A DNA stretch of 64,000 nucleotides from Mycolicibacterium hodleri (GTDB lineage Bacteria; Actinomycetota; Actinomycetes; Mycobacteriales; Mycobacteriaceae): positions 1 to 64,000 of the forward strand of contig NZ_JACKTL010000030.1 of the NCBI RefSeq assembly GCF_025822245.1, given 5' to 3'. Shown here piece by piece: positions 31,788 to 40,651 of the stretch. The number at the start of each line of letters is the position of its first letter. The stretch's first letter is position 1. Position numbers and translations under genes: made by a program. The notes under the pieces are model-generated. The model saw nothing but the letters and a program-made list of their open reading frames with translations. It was not told the DNA's origin and made no database searches.

Positions 31788-33146
31788 TCAGCCGAAGAGC
31801 ACCGCGGGGTTGAGGCGGCCGTCCGGATCGAAGGCCGCCTTGAGGGCGCGCATCGCCGCGACGTCCGCGTCGGTCCGCGACATCGTCAGGTAGTCCCGCT
31901 TTCGGGTGCCGACACCGTGCTCGCTGCTGACGTTGCCCCGGTGCTCGGCGATCAACGCCATCATCGCCGCGTACAGCGCCCGCTCGCGGTCGGCGTCGAG
32001 CGCGCAGCGCACCAGGTTGAGGTGCAGGTTGCCCTCGCCAACGTGGCCGAACAGCACGGGGATGGCATCCGGGGCGTGCTCGGCGACCAATGCGGTTGCC
32101 GCCGTGGCGAACTCGCTGACCGTCGACAGCGGCAGGGAGACGTCGAACTTCAGTGGCGGGCCGTAGGCGCCCAGCACGTCGGCGACGGCCTCGCGAACCT
32201 GCCAGAGCCGCAACTGCGTCGCGGCGTCGACGCCCACGGCGGGCTCGCCGGTCAGTTCTGCGTCGGCGAGCAGGTCGGCCAACCGCTCGGTGAGGTCGAC
32301 GTCGCCCGCCAGCTCGATCAGCAGCTGCCACGCCCCGTCGACTGCGGGCCCGACGCCGGCGTGTTCGGCGGTCAACGCGCTGGCCCTGGCGTCGACCAGC
32401 TCCAGCGCGGCGATGCCGTCGACGTCGCGGAACTCCCGCCCGACGGAGATCAGTGCGTCGAGGTCGTCGAAGCCCGCGACGGCCGTGACCCGATGTGCGG
32501 GAGTGGGGTGCAGGCGCAGGTCGAGGCTGGTGATCACCCCGAGGGTGCCCTCGGCGCCGACGAACAGCGACGCCAGGTCGTAGCCGGTGTTGTCGCTGCG
32601 CACCTCGCTGTGGCGGCGCACCACCGACCCGTCGACGAGGGCCACCTCCAACCCGAGGACTTGCTCGCCCATGTTGCCGTAGCGCACGGTGCGCAGCCCG
32701 CCGGCGTTGGTCGACGCCATGCCACCCACCGTGGCCGAGTCGCGGGCGGCGAGGTCGACGCCGAACACCAGGCCGGCATCGGTGGCCGCGCGTTGAACGG
32801 CCGCCAGGGTGGCGCCGGCGCCGGCGCGAACGCGGCGCTCGACGACGTCGACCTCGCCGACCGCCGAGAGCCGTTCGGTGGAGAGCAGCACGTCGGCGTG
32901 CTCGGGCACGGTGCCCGCGACCAGCGACGTCCGCCCGCCCTGCACGGTGACGTAGGCCTGAGCGTCGCGACAGGTGCGCAGCACCGCGGCGACCTCGTCG
33001 TCGGAACCCGGCCGGACCAGGGCGGTCGCCTGGCCCCGGTAGCGCCCCGTGTAGTCCACGCACCGACCGGCCAGCACGTCGGGATCGGTGCTGACGTACT
33101 TGGCGCCGACGATCGCCGCGAGCTCGTCGGTCAGGCTGTCACTCAC
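31788..33146 (-). CDS. FAD-linked oxidase (GlcD/D-lactate dehydrogenase-like)
   Basis: 452 aa from GTG 33146, overlapping the helicase stop as GTGA. PCMH-type FAD-binding domain: VTVQGGRTSLVAGTVP, DLAARDSATVGGMASTNAGG, LFVGAEGTLGVIT. C-terminal cap with FGHVGEGNLHLN and SSEHGVGTRKRDYL, the metal/substrate-binding His pattern of the GlcD, D-lactate and D-2-hydroxyglutarate dehydrogenase family. It oxidises a D-2-hydroxy acid; which one is not clear. Its coupling to the nuclease-helicase gene is odd and probably positional. Distinct from the second GlcD-like gene at 46058. Confidence 0.87.
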   Translation of the reverse strand: MSDSLTDELAAIVGAKYVSTDPDVLAGRCVDYTGRYRGQATALVRPGSDDEVAAVLRTCRDAQAYVTVQGGRTSLVAGTVPEHADVLLSTERLSAVGEVDVVERRVRAGAGATLAAVQRAATDAGLVFGVDLAARDSATVGGMASTNAGGLRTVRYGNMGEQVLGLEVALVDGSVVRRHSEVRSDNTGYDLASLFVGAEGTLGVITSLDLRLHPTPAHRVTAVAGFDDLDALISVGREFRDVDGIAALELVDARASALTAEHAGVGPAVDGAWQLLIELAGDVDLTERLADLLADAELTGEPAVGVDAATQLRLWQVREAVADVLGAYGPPLKFDVSLPLSTVSEFATAATALVAEHAPDAIPVLFGHVGEGNLHLNLVRCALDADRERALYAAMMALIAEHRGNVSSEHGVGTRKRDYLTMSRTDADVAAMRALKAAFDPDGRLNPAVLFG

Positions 33147-36100
33147 TCCGCCGGTGTATCACACGCCACGAGCGACAGGAACGCGCCGAGTTCGATCAGG
33201 CCGTCGGGCGTCGACGGTAGGTAGTCCGTCAGCAGCCGGGACCGCACGACGACCGCCGCGTACTTGGCGCGGCTCACCGCGACGTTGAGTCGATTCCGGT
33301 TGAGCAGGAACGAGATTCCGCGCGGCACGTCGTCAGCCGAGGACGCCGTCATCGACACGAACACCACCGGCGCCTGGCGGCCTTGGAACTTGTCGACCGT
33401 GCCGACCTGCACGCCCGTCAGGTCGGCGGCGTCCAGGCGGCGCCGCAGCGTGACCACCTGGGCGTTGTACGGCGTGACCACCAGCACGTGCTCCTGGTCC
33501 AGCGGGACGGTCTCGGCGCCGTCGGTCCACGATCGGCCGAGCAGTCCACCGATCTCGGCGACGATCGCGTCGGCTTCCTCGGGGCTGTCGGTCGAGTTGC
33601 CGTCGTGGTCGAGCTCGAGCACCCGCACCCCGGGGGCGACGCCGTCGAGTCGCCGCGCCGCGCTGACGGACGCCTTCGAGTGGAGGCGGCCGTCGTAGGA
33701 CAGCCGGGACACGGGCCCGCACACGTCGGGATGCATGCGGTAGGAGAACTCGAGGAAGTAGCCACGCTCAGGGGGCAGCGTGTGGTGGCCGTCCACCAGC
33801 CAGCCCAGGGCCGAGTGGTCGACGGGCTCGGGATGGGTGCCCTGGCTGACCTGCGGCAGCTGCTGCGGGTCGCCGAGCAGCAGCAGGTTCTTCGCGGCGC
33901 TGGCCACCGCGATGGTGTTGGCCAGGCTGTACTGGCCCGCCTCCTCGACGACCAGAAGGTCGAGGGCGCCGCGCGGGACGCGGCCGGCGTTGGCGAAATC
34001 CCATGCGGTACCGCCGATCACACCACCGGCGGGGTCGGCGACGAACGCCGCGTAGTCCTTCTCGGCGACGTCTCGCCACGGCGCGTTCGGGCTCTTCTTC
34101 TTGCCCACCCGGTCCGGGTCGACTCCCGCGTCGACGACGCAGCCCAGCAGGTTCTCCACGACGGCATGCGACTGCGCCACCACGCCAATGCGCCAGTGGT
34201 GCTCGGCGACCAGCCGGCTGATCACCTGGGCCGAGGTGAACGTCTTGCCGGTGCCCGGCGGCCCGTGCACGGCCAGGTACGAGGACTCGAGGTCCAGCAG
34301 GGCGGCGGTGATGTCGTCGGCGACCTCGCCGGTGCGGGGCAGCGGGCGGCCGCTGACCGTACGCGGTGGGCGGCGCAGCAAGACGTCGACGACCGGGTCG
34401 GCGGGCAGGTTCGGCAGGCCCGCGCCGACGAGGGCAGCCGTCGCCTCGATGGACTCCTGCATCGGCTTGGTGTTGATCGGCGGTCCCGGCGTCAGCGCGA
34501 ACGGCACCTGACCGAAGACCTCGCCGTCCTTGGGCTGCTTCTCCACGATCAGCGCCTCCGTCGGCGCCTCGGGGTCGTCGCACCCGATCACCTCGACGCT
34601 GGCGAACCCGCGACGGTCGGGGTCGTCGGCGAACCCGGCCGGTGCCGGCGGTTCGTACAGGGCGTACATGCTGCGGCCCAGTTCCCCGGTGGCGATCTCG
34701 CCGAAGAGGCGGACGTGGCGTTGCGGCTTGCGGGCCCGCGGCGGTTGGTGCCAATCGGCGACGATCTCTTGGCGGTCGGCGACGAACACGTCACCGTCGT
34801 CGGCCCATTCGTCGACGGGGCTGTTGACGCGGTCGAAGTGCGCCCACCAGAACGGCTTGTCCTCACGCTTGTGGTAGCCACGGGCGGCCGCCACCATCGC
34901 GACGGCCGTCTGCTCGGGGGTGCGTGGTTCGGTCCCGTCGCCGGCGAACCGCATCAGTCGGCGTTCGAGGGCGTCGGCGACCTCCACGGCCTCCTCGGCC
35001 GCCTTCCCGCGGACCGGCTGCGGCCCGCGCGGAGGGACCTCGGACTCGATGGCGCGCGCCACCAACCAGTCCCGGAGCCGGCGGGTGGACCGACAGTCGT
35101 AACGGTTGTAGTCCTCGATCTCCTTGAGCACGATCTGCGCGTCGTCGTGGCTGCCCTCGTCGCGCAGCGCGCAGTACCGGGCGTACTGCGTGATCGAGTC
35201 GGTCGCGGTGGTCACCTCGCCGCTGCGCAGTTCGTTGCCCATGTACAGCGGTTCGAGGTACTTGATGCCGTAACTCTCGGTGCCGACGCGAATACTCTTG
35301 CGCACTAACGGATACAGGTCCACCAGCACGCCGTTGCGCAACAGCTCGTCGACGTCGTTCTCGCCGGTGCCGTACCGCCCGGCCAGCCTCAGCAGCGTGC
35401 TCTTCTCGTACGCGGCGTAGTGGTAGACGTGCATGCCCGGGTACTTCTTGAGGCGCTTGCGGACCATCGCGAGGAAGTCGACCAATGCCTGGCGCTCGCT
35501 GGGCCGGTCGTGCGCCCAGTAGGGGGTGAACTCGTCTGCCGACGTCAGCACGCCCCACAGGTATTCCAGGCCCCACTCGCGGCCGTCGAGGGTCCACAGC
35601 GGGTCGCCCTCGAAGTCGAAGAACAGGTCGCCCTTGTTCGCGTCGGGCAACACCATCAGGGGCTGGGCGTCGAGCACCTCGTAGGGCGGTTTGCCGTCGA
35701 CCCGATCGGCGACCTGCAGCCGGGCCTGGGCGGCGAGCGCCGTGGTGGTGCGGGCCGACAGCTCGGGCACCGGCGCGTCCAGCTCGGCGAGGTCGTGCAG
35801 CGTGGTGACCCCGGCGTCGATCAGGCGGGCGCGCTGGCTCACCCGCATGCCCGCGACCAGCAGCAGATCGTCGTGGGCGCGCACCTCGACGCTGCACTCC
35901 GGGCAGCGGAAGCAGGCGCGGACGTCCTGGTCGTCCCACCGGACGGGCCGGTCGCGGGCCAGGTGCTCGTCGAGCAGCCGCTGCAGGGCCGCCCGCCGCG
36001 GCAGGTAGACGGGCAGCAGCTCGTCGACCCGGTAGGCGGACACGGCGCCGTCGCCGAGCACCAGCTCGACCTCGTCGGCCACCGGGACGCCGCTGCGGGC

Positions 36101-36580
36101 CAGCGTGTCGGCGTACGCCGCGAGCTGCAGCAGCGCCTCGACCTTGACCGACCGGGCCAGCTTGGTGTCGCGCAACACGTACCGGTCGCCGGCCAGACCG
36201 TCTTCGAGGATCAGGAAGTCGGCGAACCCCACGAAGCGGCCGTCGAACATCGCCGCCTGGTAGACCACCGGCGCGCGGCTCTGGACCGCCCGCATGGTCT
36301 GCTCCGACGCGGCCTTCAACCCCGAGGCGCTGTAGGACGGACGACCGATGACGGTGACGTCGCCGAACTCGGCGCGCAAGTCGTCGAGCTGACGGCGCTC
36401 GTGGTCGTCGCCGAGGGTGGAGGTGCGCTCGAGCAGCTCGTCGGTGACGACGACCTTCGGAGTGCGCCCGAGCTTGGCGTCGAACGCGCGCAGCAGCGCG
36501 TACTCGCACCGGGCGGCGGCGGCGAGATCGGATGCGCTGTAGACGACGCGGTCGTCGCCCTCATCGGCTAGGACGAACAC
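33143..36580 (-). CDS. TM0106-family RecB-like nuclease fused to DNA2/NAM7-type SF1 helicase (Rv1251c-like)
   Basis: 1145 aa from GTG 36580. The N-terminal PD-(D/E)XK nuclease has MFDGRFVGFADFLIL, the catalytic YVLRDTKLA and the RecB motif QLAAYADTL. Four cysteines (Cys25 in AARCEYALLRAFD, then C223-x2-C226-x2-C229) recall the Fe-S cluster of Cas4/AddB nucleases. A central RNase H-like part (DFEGDPLW, YHYAAYEKSTL, YNRYDCRSTRRLRDWL) follows. The C-terminal half is an SF1 helicase with Walker A GPPGTGKTFTS, Walker B LLVVEEAGQ, QLPQVSQG, VDKFQGRQAPVV and NVAVSRAKYA. DNA repair or RNA processing is likely; the exact substrate is unknown. Catalytic motifs look intact. Confidence 0.92.
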   Translation of the reverse strand: MFVLADEGDDRVVYSASDLAAAARCEYALLRAFDAKLGRTPKVVVTDELLERTSTLGDDHERRQLDDLRAEFGDVTVIGRPSYSASGLKAASEQTMRAVQSRAPVVYQAAMFDGRFVGFADFLILEDGLAGDRYVLRDTKLARSVKVEALLQLAAYADTLARSGVPVADEVELVLGDGAVSAYRVDELLPVYLPRRAALQRLLDEHLARDRPVRWDDQDVRACFRCPECSVEVRAHDDLLLVAGMRVSQRARLIDAGVTTLHDLAELDAPVPELSARTTTALAAQARLQVADRVDGKPPYEVLDAQPLMVLPDANKGDLFFDFEGDPLWTLDGREWGLEYLWGVLTSADEFTPYWAHDRPSERQALVDFLAMVRKRLKKYPGMHVYHYAAYEKSTLLRLAGRYGTGENDVDELLRNGVLVDLYPLVRKSIRVGTESYGIKYLEPLYMGNELRSGEVTTATDSITQYARYCALRDEGSHDDAQIVLKEIEDYNRYDCRSTRRLRDWLVARAIESEVPPRGPQPVRGKAAEEAVEVADALERRLMRFAGDGTEPRTPEQTAVAMVAAARGYHKREDKPFWWAHFDRVNSPVDEWADDGDVFVADRQEIVADWHQPPRARKPQRHVRLFGEIATGELGRSMYALYEPPAPAGFADDPDRRGFASVEVIGCDDPEAPTEALIVEKQPKDGEVFGQVPFALTPGPPINTKPMQESIEATAALVGAGLPNLPADPVVDVLLRRPPRTVSGRPLPRTGEVADDITAALLDLESSYLAVHGPPGTGKTFTSAQVISRLVAEHHWRIGVVAQSHAVVENLLGCVVDAGVDPDRVGKKKSPNAPWRDVAEKDYAAFVADPAGGVIGGTAWDFANAGRVPRGALDLLVVEEAGQYSLANTIAVASAAKNLLLLGDPQQLPQVSQGTHPEPVDHSALGWLVDGHHTLPPERGYFLEFSYRMHPDVCGPVSRLSYDGRLHSKASVSAARRLDGVAPGVRVLELDHDGNSTDSPEEADAIVAEIGGLLGRSWTDGAETVPLDQEHVLVVTPYNAQVVTLRRRLDAADLTGVQVGTVDKFQGRQAPVVFVSMTASSADDVPRGISFLLNRNRLNVAVSRAKYAAVVVRSRLLTDYLPSTPDGLIELGAFLSLVACDTPAE

Positions 36581-36625
36581 GACGTCGACTGTAGGTCAGT
36601 GGCCCGACGTCGACGCCCGCGCGAA

Positions 36626-37186
36626 CTATCCCGTGTTGCCGATCAATTCGACGCCGTTGCCGTTCCAGCGGAACCGCACCACGCTCTTGAGCTTGCTGGT
36701 GTCGTTGAGGTACATCAGCGCGACGGTGTCACCGGTGGTGGCCGTGTCGTCGATGCCGTTGAAGCCGTAGGTGTCGGGAACGCCGGTGGGGATGACCTTG
36801 CCGAGGTGGAACAGCACGGCGCGGGTGTTCGGGTTGTCGGCGTTGGTGTTGGCCTTGATGACGACGGCCGACAGCGGCGCGCATTCGTTGTAGTTGCCCG
36901 CCAGCGGTTCGGGGCTCCATGGTTGGCCGCTGCGCGGGTCCCGGGGCAGCTCGGAGACGGCCTTGGCGATCTCCGGTGCGGCGAGGTTGACCGCGCAGGG
37001 ATCGGCGGGCGCCGGGGCCGGTGACGGACCGGCGGCGACGGTGGGCGCGGGAGCGGGCGGTGCGGTCTGCGCCGGGGGCACCGGCGCCTCCGGGGTCTTC
37101 GACACCGTCGAGTCGCTCGACCCGCAGCCGGCCAGTGCCGCGACCGTCACGAGAACCGCGAACCACCACTGGAACCTTCGCTTCAC
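36626..37186 (-). CDS. lprE: Lipoprotein LprE
   Basis: 186 aa from GTG 37186 (VKRRFQWWF); a GTG two codons upstream is an alternative. Signal peptide ending VAALAGC, lipobox LAGC, lipidated Cys21. A Pro/Ala-rich spacer (about residues 30-70) is followed by a globular part beginning DPCAVNLAAPEIAKAVSELP, with YNECAPLSAVV and VRFRWNGNGVELIG. This matches M. tuberculosis LprE (Rv1252c). Two cysteines (DPCAV, NECAP) may form a disulfide. In M. tuberculosis it has been linked to host interaction, but the molecular role is unknown. Confidence 0.87.
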   Translation of the reverse strand: MKRRFQWWFAVLVTVAALAGCGSSDSTVSKTPEAPVPPAQTAPPAPAPTVAAGPSPAPAPADPCAVNLAAPEIAKAVSELPRDPRSGQPWSPEPLAGNYNECAPLSAVVIKANTNADNPNTRAVLFHLGKVIPTGVPDTYGFNGIDDTATTGDTVALMYLNDTSKLKSVVRFRWNGNGVELIGNTG

Positions 37187-37261
37187 CCTCACGCCGGGCC
37201 ACCGTACCGGCTCCGGGCATCGGACCGGGTGCAACATGGGGGAGAGAGCTGCGACTACACG

Positions 37262-37267
37262 TAGACT
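37262..37267 (+). promoter_or_regulatory. Possible -10 box of a leaderless deaD transcript
   Basis: TAGACT fits TANNNT and ends 10 bases before the deaD ATG, so transcription would begin at or next to the start codon. No recognisable -35 is found. Confidence 0.3.
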
Positions 37268-37276
37268 GCCAACTCG

Positions 37277-38947
37277 ATGAGCTCTGAAGAACCCGACGCG
37301 ACGAGCGCCGAATTGACCTTTGCCGACCTGCAGATTCACCCGGCGGTGCTGCAGGCCCTTGCCGACGTCGGCTACGAGTCGCCGTCGGCCATCCAGGCCG
37401 CGACGATTCCGGCGATGATGGCCGGGTCCGACGTGGTCGGGCTGGCGCAGACCGGCACCGGCAAGACGGCCGCGTTCGCGATCCCCATCCTGTCCCGGAT
37501 CGACACCTCCAGCCGCACCACCCAAGCCCTGGTGCTGGCGCCGACGCGTGAGCTTGCGCTGCAGGTCGCGGAGGCCTTCAGCCGCTACGGAGCCCACCTG
37601 CCGGTGAACGTCCTGCCCGTCTACGGCGGCTCGTCGTACGGTCCGCAGCTGGCCGGTCTCAAGCGCGGCGCGCAGGTGGTCGTCGGTACGCCCGGCCGTG
37701 TGATCGACCACCTCGAGAAGGGCAGCCTGGACGTCTCGCACCTGGACTACATGGTGCTCGACGAGGCCGACGAGATGCTGCAGATGGGCTTCGCCGAGGA
37801 CGTCGAACGGATCCTCGCCGACACTCCCGAGTACAAGCAGGTGGCGCTGTTCTCGGCCACCATGCCGCCCGCGATCCGCAAGATCACCTCGAAGTACCTG
37901 CACGATCCCGTACAGGTCACCGTCAAGTCGAAGACCGCGACCGCGGAGAACATCTCGCAGCGCTACATCCAGGTGGCCGGTCCACGGAAGATGGACGCGC
38001 TCACCCGGCTGCTCGAGGTCGAGCCGTTCGAGGCGATGATCGTCTTCGTCCGCACCAAGCAGGCCACCGAAGAGGTCGCCGAGAAGCTGCGCGCCCGGGG
38101 TTTCTCCGCGGCGGCCATCAACGGCGACATCGCCCAGGCCGTCCGCGAGCGCACCATCAGCCAGCTCAAGGACGGCACCATCGACATCCTGATCGCCACC
38201 GACGTGGCGGCGCGCGGGCTGGACGTGGAGCGCATCTCGCACGTGCTGAACTACGACATCCCGCACGATCCGGAGTCCTACGTGCACCGCATCGGGCGCA
38301 CCGGGCGGGCCGGCCGCTCCGGCGCGGCGGTGTTGTTCGTCACCCCCCGCGAGAAGCACCTGCTCAACTCGATCGAGCGGGTGTCGCGACAGAAGCTGGT
38401 GGAATCGCAGCTGCCTTCGGTCGACGACGTCAACGACAAGCGGGTGGAGAAGTTCCGCGAAGCGATCACCGAGGCACTGAACGCACCCGGAATCGAGTTG
38501 TTCCGCAAGCTGATCGAGGACTACGAGCGCGACCACGACGTGCCGACGGCGGAGATCGCCGCCGCGCTGGCCGTGCAGAGTCGCGGTGGTGGCGAGTTCT
38601 TGATGACTGAGCCGCCGCCGGAGAAGCGCCGCGAGCGCCCGGATCGCGAGGACGGCCCGCCGCGCAAGCGTCGTGACAACGTGCGCAGTGACCTGGCGAC
38701 CTACCGCATCGCGGTTGGCAAGCGGCACAAGGTCGGTCCGGGGTCCATCGTCGGCGCGATCGCCAACGAGGGCGGGCTGCATCGCAGCGACTTCGGCCAC
38801 ATCACCATCAAGATGGACCATTCGCTGGTCGAGTTGCCGGCGAAGATGTCCAGGGAAACGCTCAAGAAGCTGGAGCACACCCGGATCTCGGGCGTGCTCA
38901 TCGACCTCAAACAAGATCGCGGGCCGAGCCACCACAAGCCGAAGTGA
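37277..38947 (+). CDS. deaD: DEAD-box ATP-dependent RNA helicase DeaD/CsdA
   Basis: 556 aa. Q motif FADLQIHPAVLQALADVGYESPSAIQ region, motif I AQTGTGKT, PTRELALQV, TPGRVIDHL, DEAD, SAT and the C-terminal HRIGRTGRAGR are all present. The C-terminal DbpA-like RNA-binding domain (about residues 470-545) has YRIAVGKRHKVGPGSIVGAI and ITIKMDHSLVELP, followed by a basic tail. It unwinds RNA during ribosome assembly and cold adaptation. The stop overlaps the acyltransferase start (GTGA), implying coupled translation with a functionally unrelated gene. Confidence 0.95.
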   Translation: MSSEEPDATSAELTFADLQIHPAVLQALADVGYESPSAIQAATIPAMMAGSDVVGLAQTGTGKTAAFAIPILSRIDTSSRTTQALVLAPTRELALQVAEAFSRYGAHLPVNVLPVYGGSSYGPQLAGLKRGAQVVVGTPGRVIDHLEKGSLDVSHLDYMVLDEADEMLQMGFAEDVERILADTPEYKQVALFSATMPPAIRKITSKYLHDPVQVTVKSKTATAENISQRYIQVAGPRKMDALTRLLEVEPFEAMIVFVRTKQATEEVAEKLRARGFSAAAINGDIAQAVRERTISQLKDGTIDILIATDVAARGLDVERISHVLNYDIPHDPESYVHRIGRTGRAGRSGAAVLFVTPREKHLLNSIERVSRQKLVESQLPSVDDVNDKRVEKFREAITEALNAPGIELFRKLIEDYERDHDVPTAEIAAALAVQSRGGGEFLMTEPPPEKRRERPDREDGPPRKRRDNVRSDLATYRIAVGKRHKVGPGSIVGAIANEGGLHRSDFGHITIKMDHSLVELPAKMSRETLKKLEHTRISGVLIDLKQDRGPSHHKPK

Positions 38948-40086
38948 CGCGGCGCGACACTGACGTTGGCGGCCTCGAGTCGGCAAGCCGGGGCAGAGTC
39001 GCCTCACTGACCGGCATTCGTGCGGTCGCCGCGCTATTGGTCATGTTGACCCATGCGGCGTACACGACGGGCAAGTACACCCACGGGTACCTGGGATTGA
39101 TCTACTCCCGCATGGAGATTGGCGTCCCGATCTTCTTCGTGCTGTCCGGCTTCCTGTTGTTCGCGCCGTGGGTGCGGGCGGCCGCTTCCGGAGAACCCGC
39201 ACCGTCGGTCCGTCGCTATGCCTGGCACCGGGTTCGTCGCATCATGCCGGCCTACGTCATCACGGTGCTCGCGGCGTACCTCCTCTACCACTTCCGCACG
39301 GCGGGGCCCAACCCCGGTCACACGTGGATCGGGCTCTTCCGCAACCTGACGTTGACGCAGATCTACACCGACGACTACCTGTATTCCTATCTGCATCAGG
39401 GTCTTACGCAGATGTGGAGCCTCGCCGTCGAGGCGGCGTTCTACGTCGCGCTGCCGGTGTTGGCCTACCTGCTTCTGGTGGTGCTGTGTCGTAGGCAGTG
39501 GCATCCGGTGCGCCTCGTCTGCGGCCTGCTGGCGTTGACGCTCGTCAGCCCGGCGTGGTTGACGGAGGTGCACACCACCGACGTCCTGCCCGACGGTGCG
39601 CCGCTGTGGCTGCCGACCTATCTGACGTGGTTCCTCGGCGGCATGCTGCTCGCCGCGTTGCTGCCCTCGGGGATGAAGGCGTACGCGGCGGTCTGCATAC
39701 CGTTGGCGATCGCGTGCTACCTCATCGCGTCCACGCCGATCGCCGGTGCGCCGACGACGTCACCGGCCGAACTCCGGGAGGGCTTGTTCAAGACCGTGTT
39801 CTACGCCGTCATCTCGACGCTGGTGGTGGCCCCGGTGGCGCTGCGGGGCGGCGACGGTGGGCGCGGGTGGTACCTGCGGCTCACGGCGAGCAGACCGATG
39901 GTGTTCCTCGGCGAGATCTCGTATGAGATCTTCCTGATCCACCTCGTCACGATGGAGCTGGTGATGGTCGAGATCCTGCGATTCCCGATCTACACGGGCT
40001 CGACGTGGGCGCTGTTCGTGGTGACGTTGGTCGTCACCGTCCCGCTGGCGTGGCTGCTCCACCGCCTGACGAGGGTGCGGACATAG
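38944..40086 (+). CDS. Membrane acyltransferase, family 3 (Rv1254-like)
   Basis: 380 aa from GTG 38944. About ten membrane helices. The N-terminal signature SLTGIRAVAALLVMLTHAAY contains the catalytic His37, followed by VPIFFVLSGFLLFAPWV and RYAWHRVRRIMPAY. These proteins O-acylate sugars, lipids or antibiotics at the membrane. The last 53 bp overlap, on the opposite strand, the end of the TetR gene at 40034. The acceptor is unknown; M. tuberculosis Rv1254 has the same position. Confidence 0.9.
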   Translation: MTRRDTDVGGLESASRGRVASLTGIRAVAALLVMLTHAAYTTGKYTHGYLGLIYSRMEIGVPIFFVLSGFLLFAPWVRAAASGEPAPSVRRYAWHRVRRIMPAYVITVLAAYLLYHFRTAGPNPGHTWIGLFRNLTLTQIYTDDYLYSYLHQGLTQMWSLAVEAAFYVALPVLAYLLLVVLCRRQWHPVRLVCGLLALTLVSPAWLTEVHTTDVLPDGAPLWLPTYLTWFLGGMLLAALLPSGMKAYAAVCIPLAIACYLIASTPIAGAPTTSPAELREGLFKTVFYAVISTLVVAPVALRGGDGGRGWYLRLTASRPMVFLGEISYEIFLIHLVTMELVMVEILRFPIYTGSTWALFVVTLVVTVPLAWLLHRLTRVRT

Positions 40087-40651
40087 CCGACTCGGGCAGC
40101 ACGATCGGTACGACGAAGTCGGCGACCATGTTTCGTTCGTCCTCGGCGTCGCGTCCGGGGAACGTCAGCAGCGACGTCATCGTCCGGACCAGCCACCGGG
40201 CGCGGCGCTCGACGTCGTCGGCCGCCGAACCCGACGACCGCAGGAACGACGCCGCGAGTGCGTCGATCACCTCGGACCGGTCGGCCATGTCGCCGCCGAT
40301 GGGACGCGCAGAGGTGACGAACCACGAGGACAGAGACGGGTTTTCGCGCACGATCTCGAGCGCGGCGAGCACCCCCTCCACCAACCGCTCACGGGGATCG
40401 GCGATCCCCGCGACGCGACCACCCAGTTCGCGGAACACGCGGCGTGCCTCGCGGTGCACGTAGGCGGTGTACAGGGCGTCCCGGTTCTCGAAGTAGCGAT
40501 ACAGCGTGGCACGCGAACAGCCCGCTGCCTTGGCGACGTCGTTCATCCCGACGCTCGCGGCGTCGCTGCGGGTGAACAGGTGCGCCGCGGCGTCGAGGAT
40601 GCGGTCGGCGGCCACCTCCGAGCGGCGGTCGGCCAGCCAGTCGCCCGACAT
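40034..40651 (-). CDS. TetR-family regulator coupled to cyp130 (Rv1255c-like)
   Basis: 205 aa. HTH: RILDAAAHLFTRSDAASVGM and AGCSRATLYRYFENRDALY (residues about 15-62), then the helical ligand domain. The ATG at 40651 shares one base with the cyp130 stop (TGATG), so the regulator is the second gene of a two-gene operon and probably regulates it. The last 53 bp lie antisense to the acyltransferase end; the C-terminal tail [17 protein letters not shown] is low-complexity and dispensable-looking. Confidence 0.88.
   Translation of the reverse strand: MSGDWLADRRSEVAADRILDAAAHLFTRSDAASVGMNDVAKAAGCSRATLYRYFENRDALYTAYVHREARRVFRELGGRVAGIADPRERLVEGVLAALEIVRENPSLSSWFVTSARPIGGDMADRSEVIDALAASFLRSSGSAADDVERRARWLVRTMTSLLTFPGRDAEDERNMVADFVVPIVLPESAMSAPSSGGGAATPAGR

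Noticed and set aside
31917..33224. 435-aa plus-strand frame opposite the FAD oxidase
   Set aside because: Composition and lack of motifs mark it as shadow of the minus-strand gene with intact FAD-binding motifs.
33383..35308. 641-aa plus-strand frame opposite the nuclease-helicase
   Set aside because: Same reason: GC-driven open frame, no recognisable domain.
36626..39007. 793-aa minus-strand frame extending lprE across deaD
   Set aside because: Only the last 186 residues (LprE) look real; the rest is opposite the well-defined DEAD-box helicase gene.
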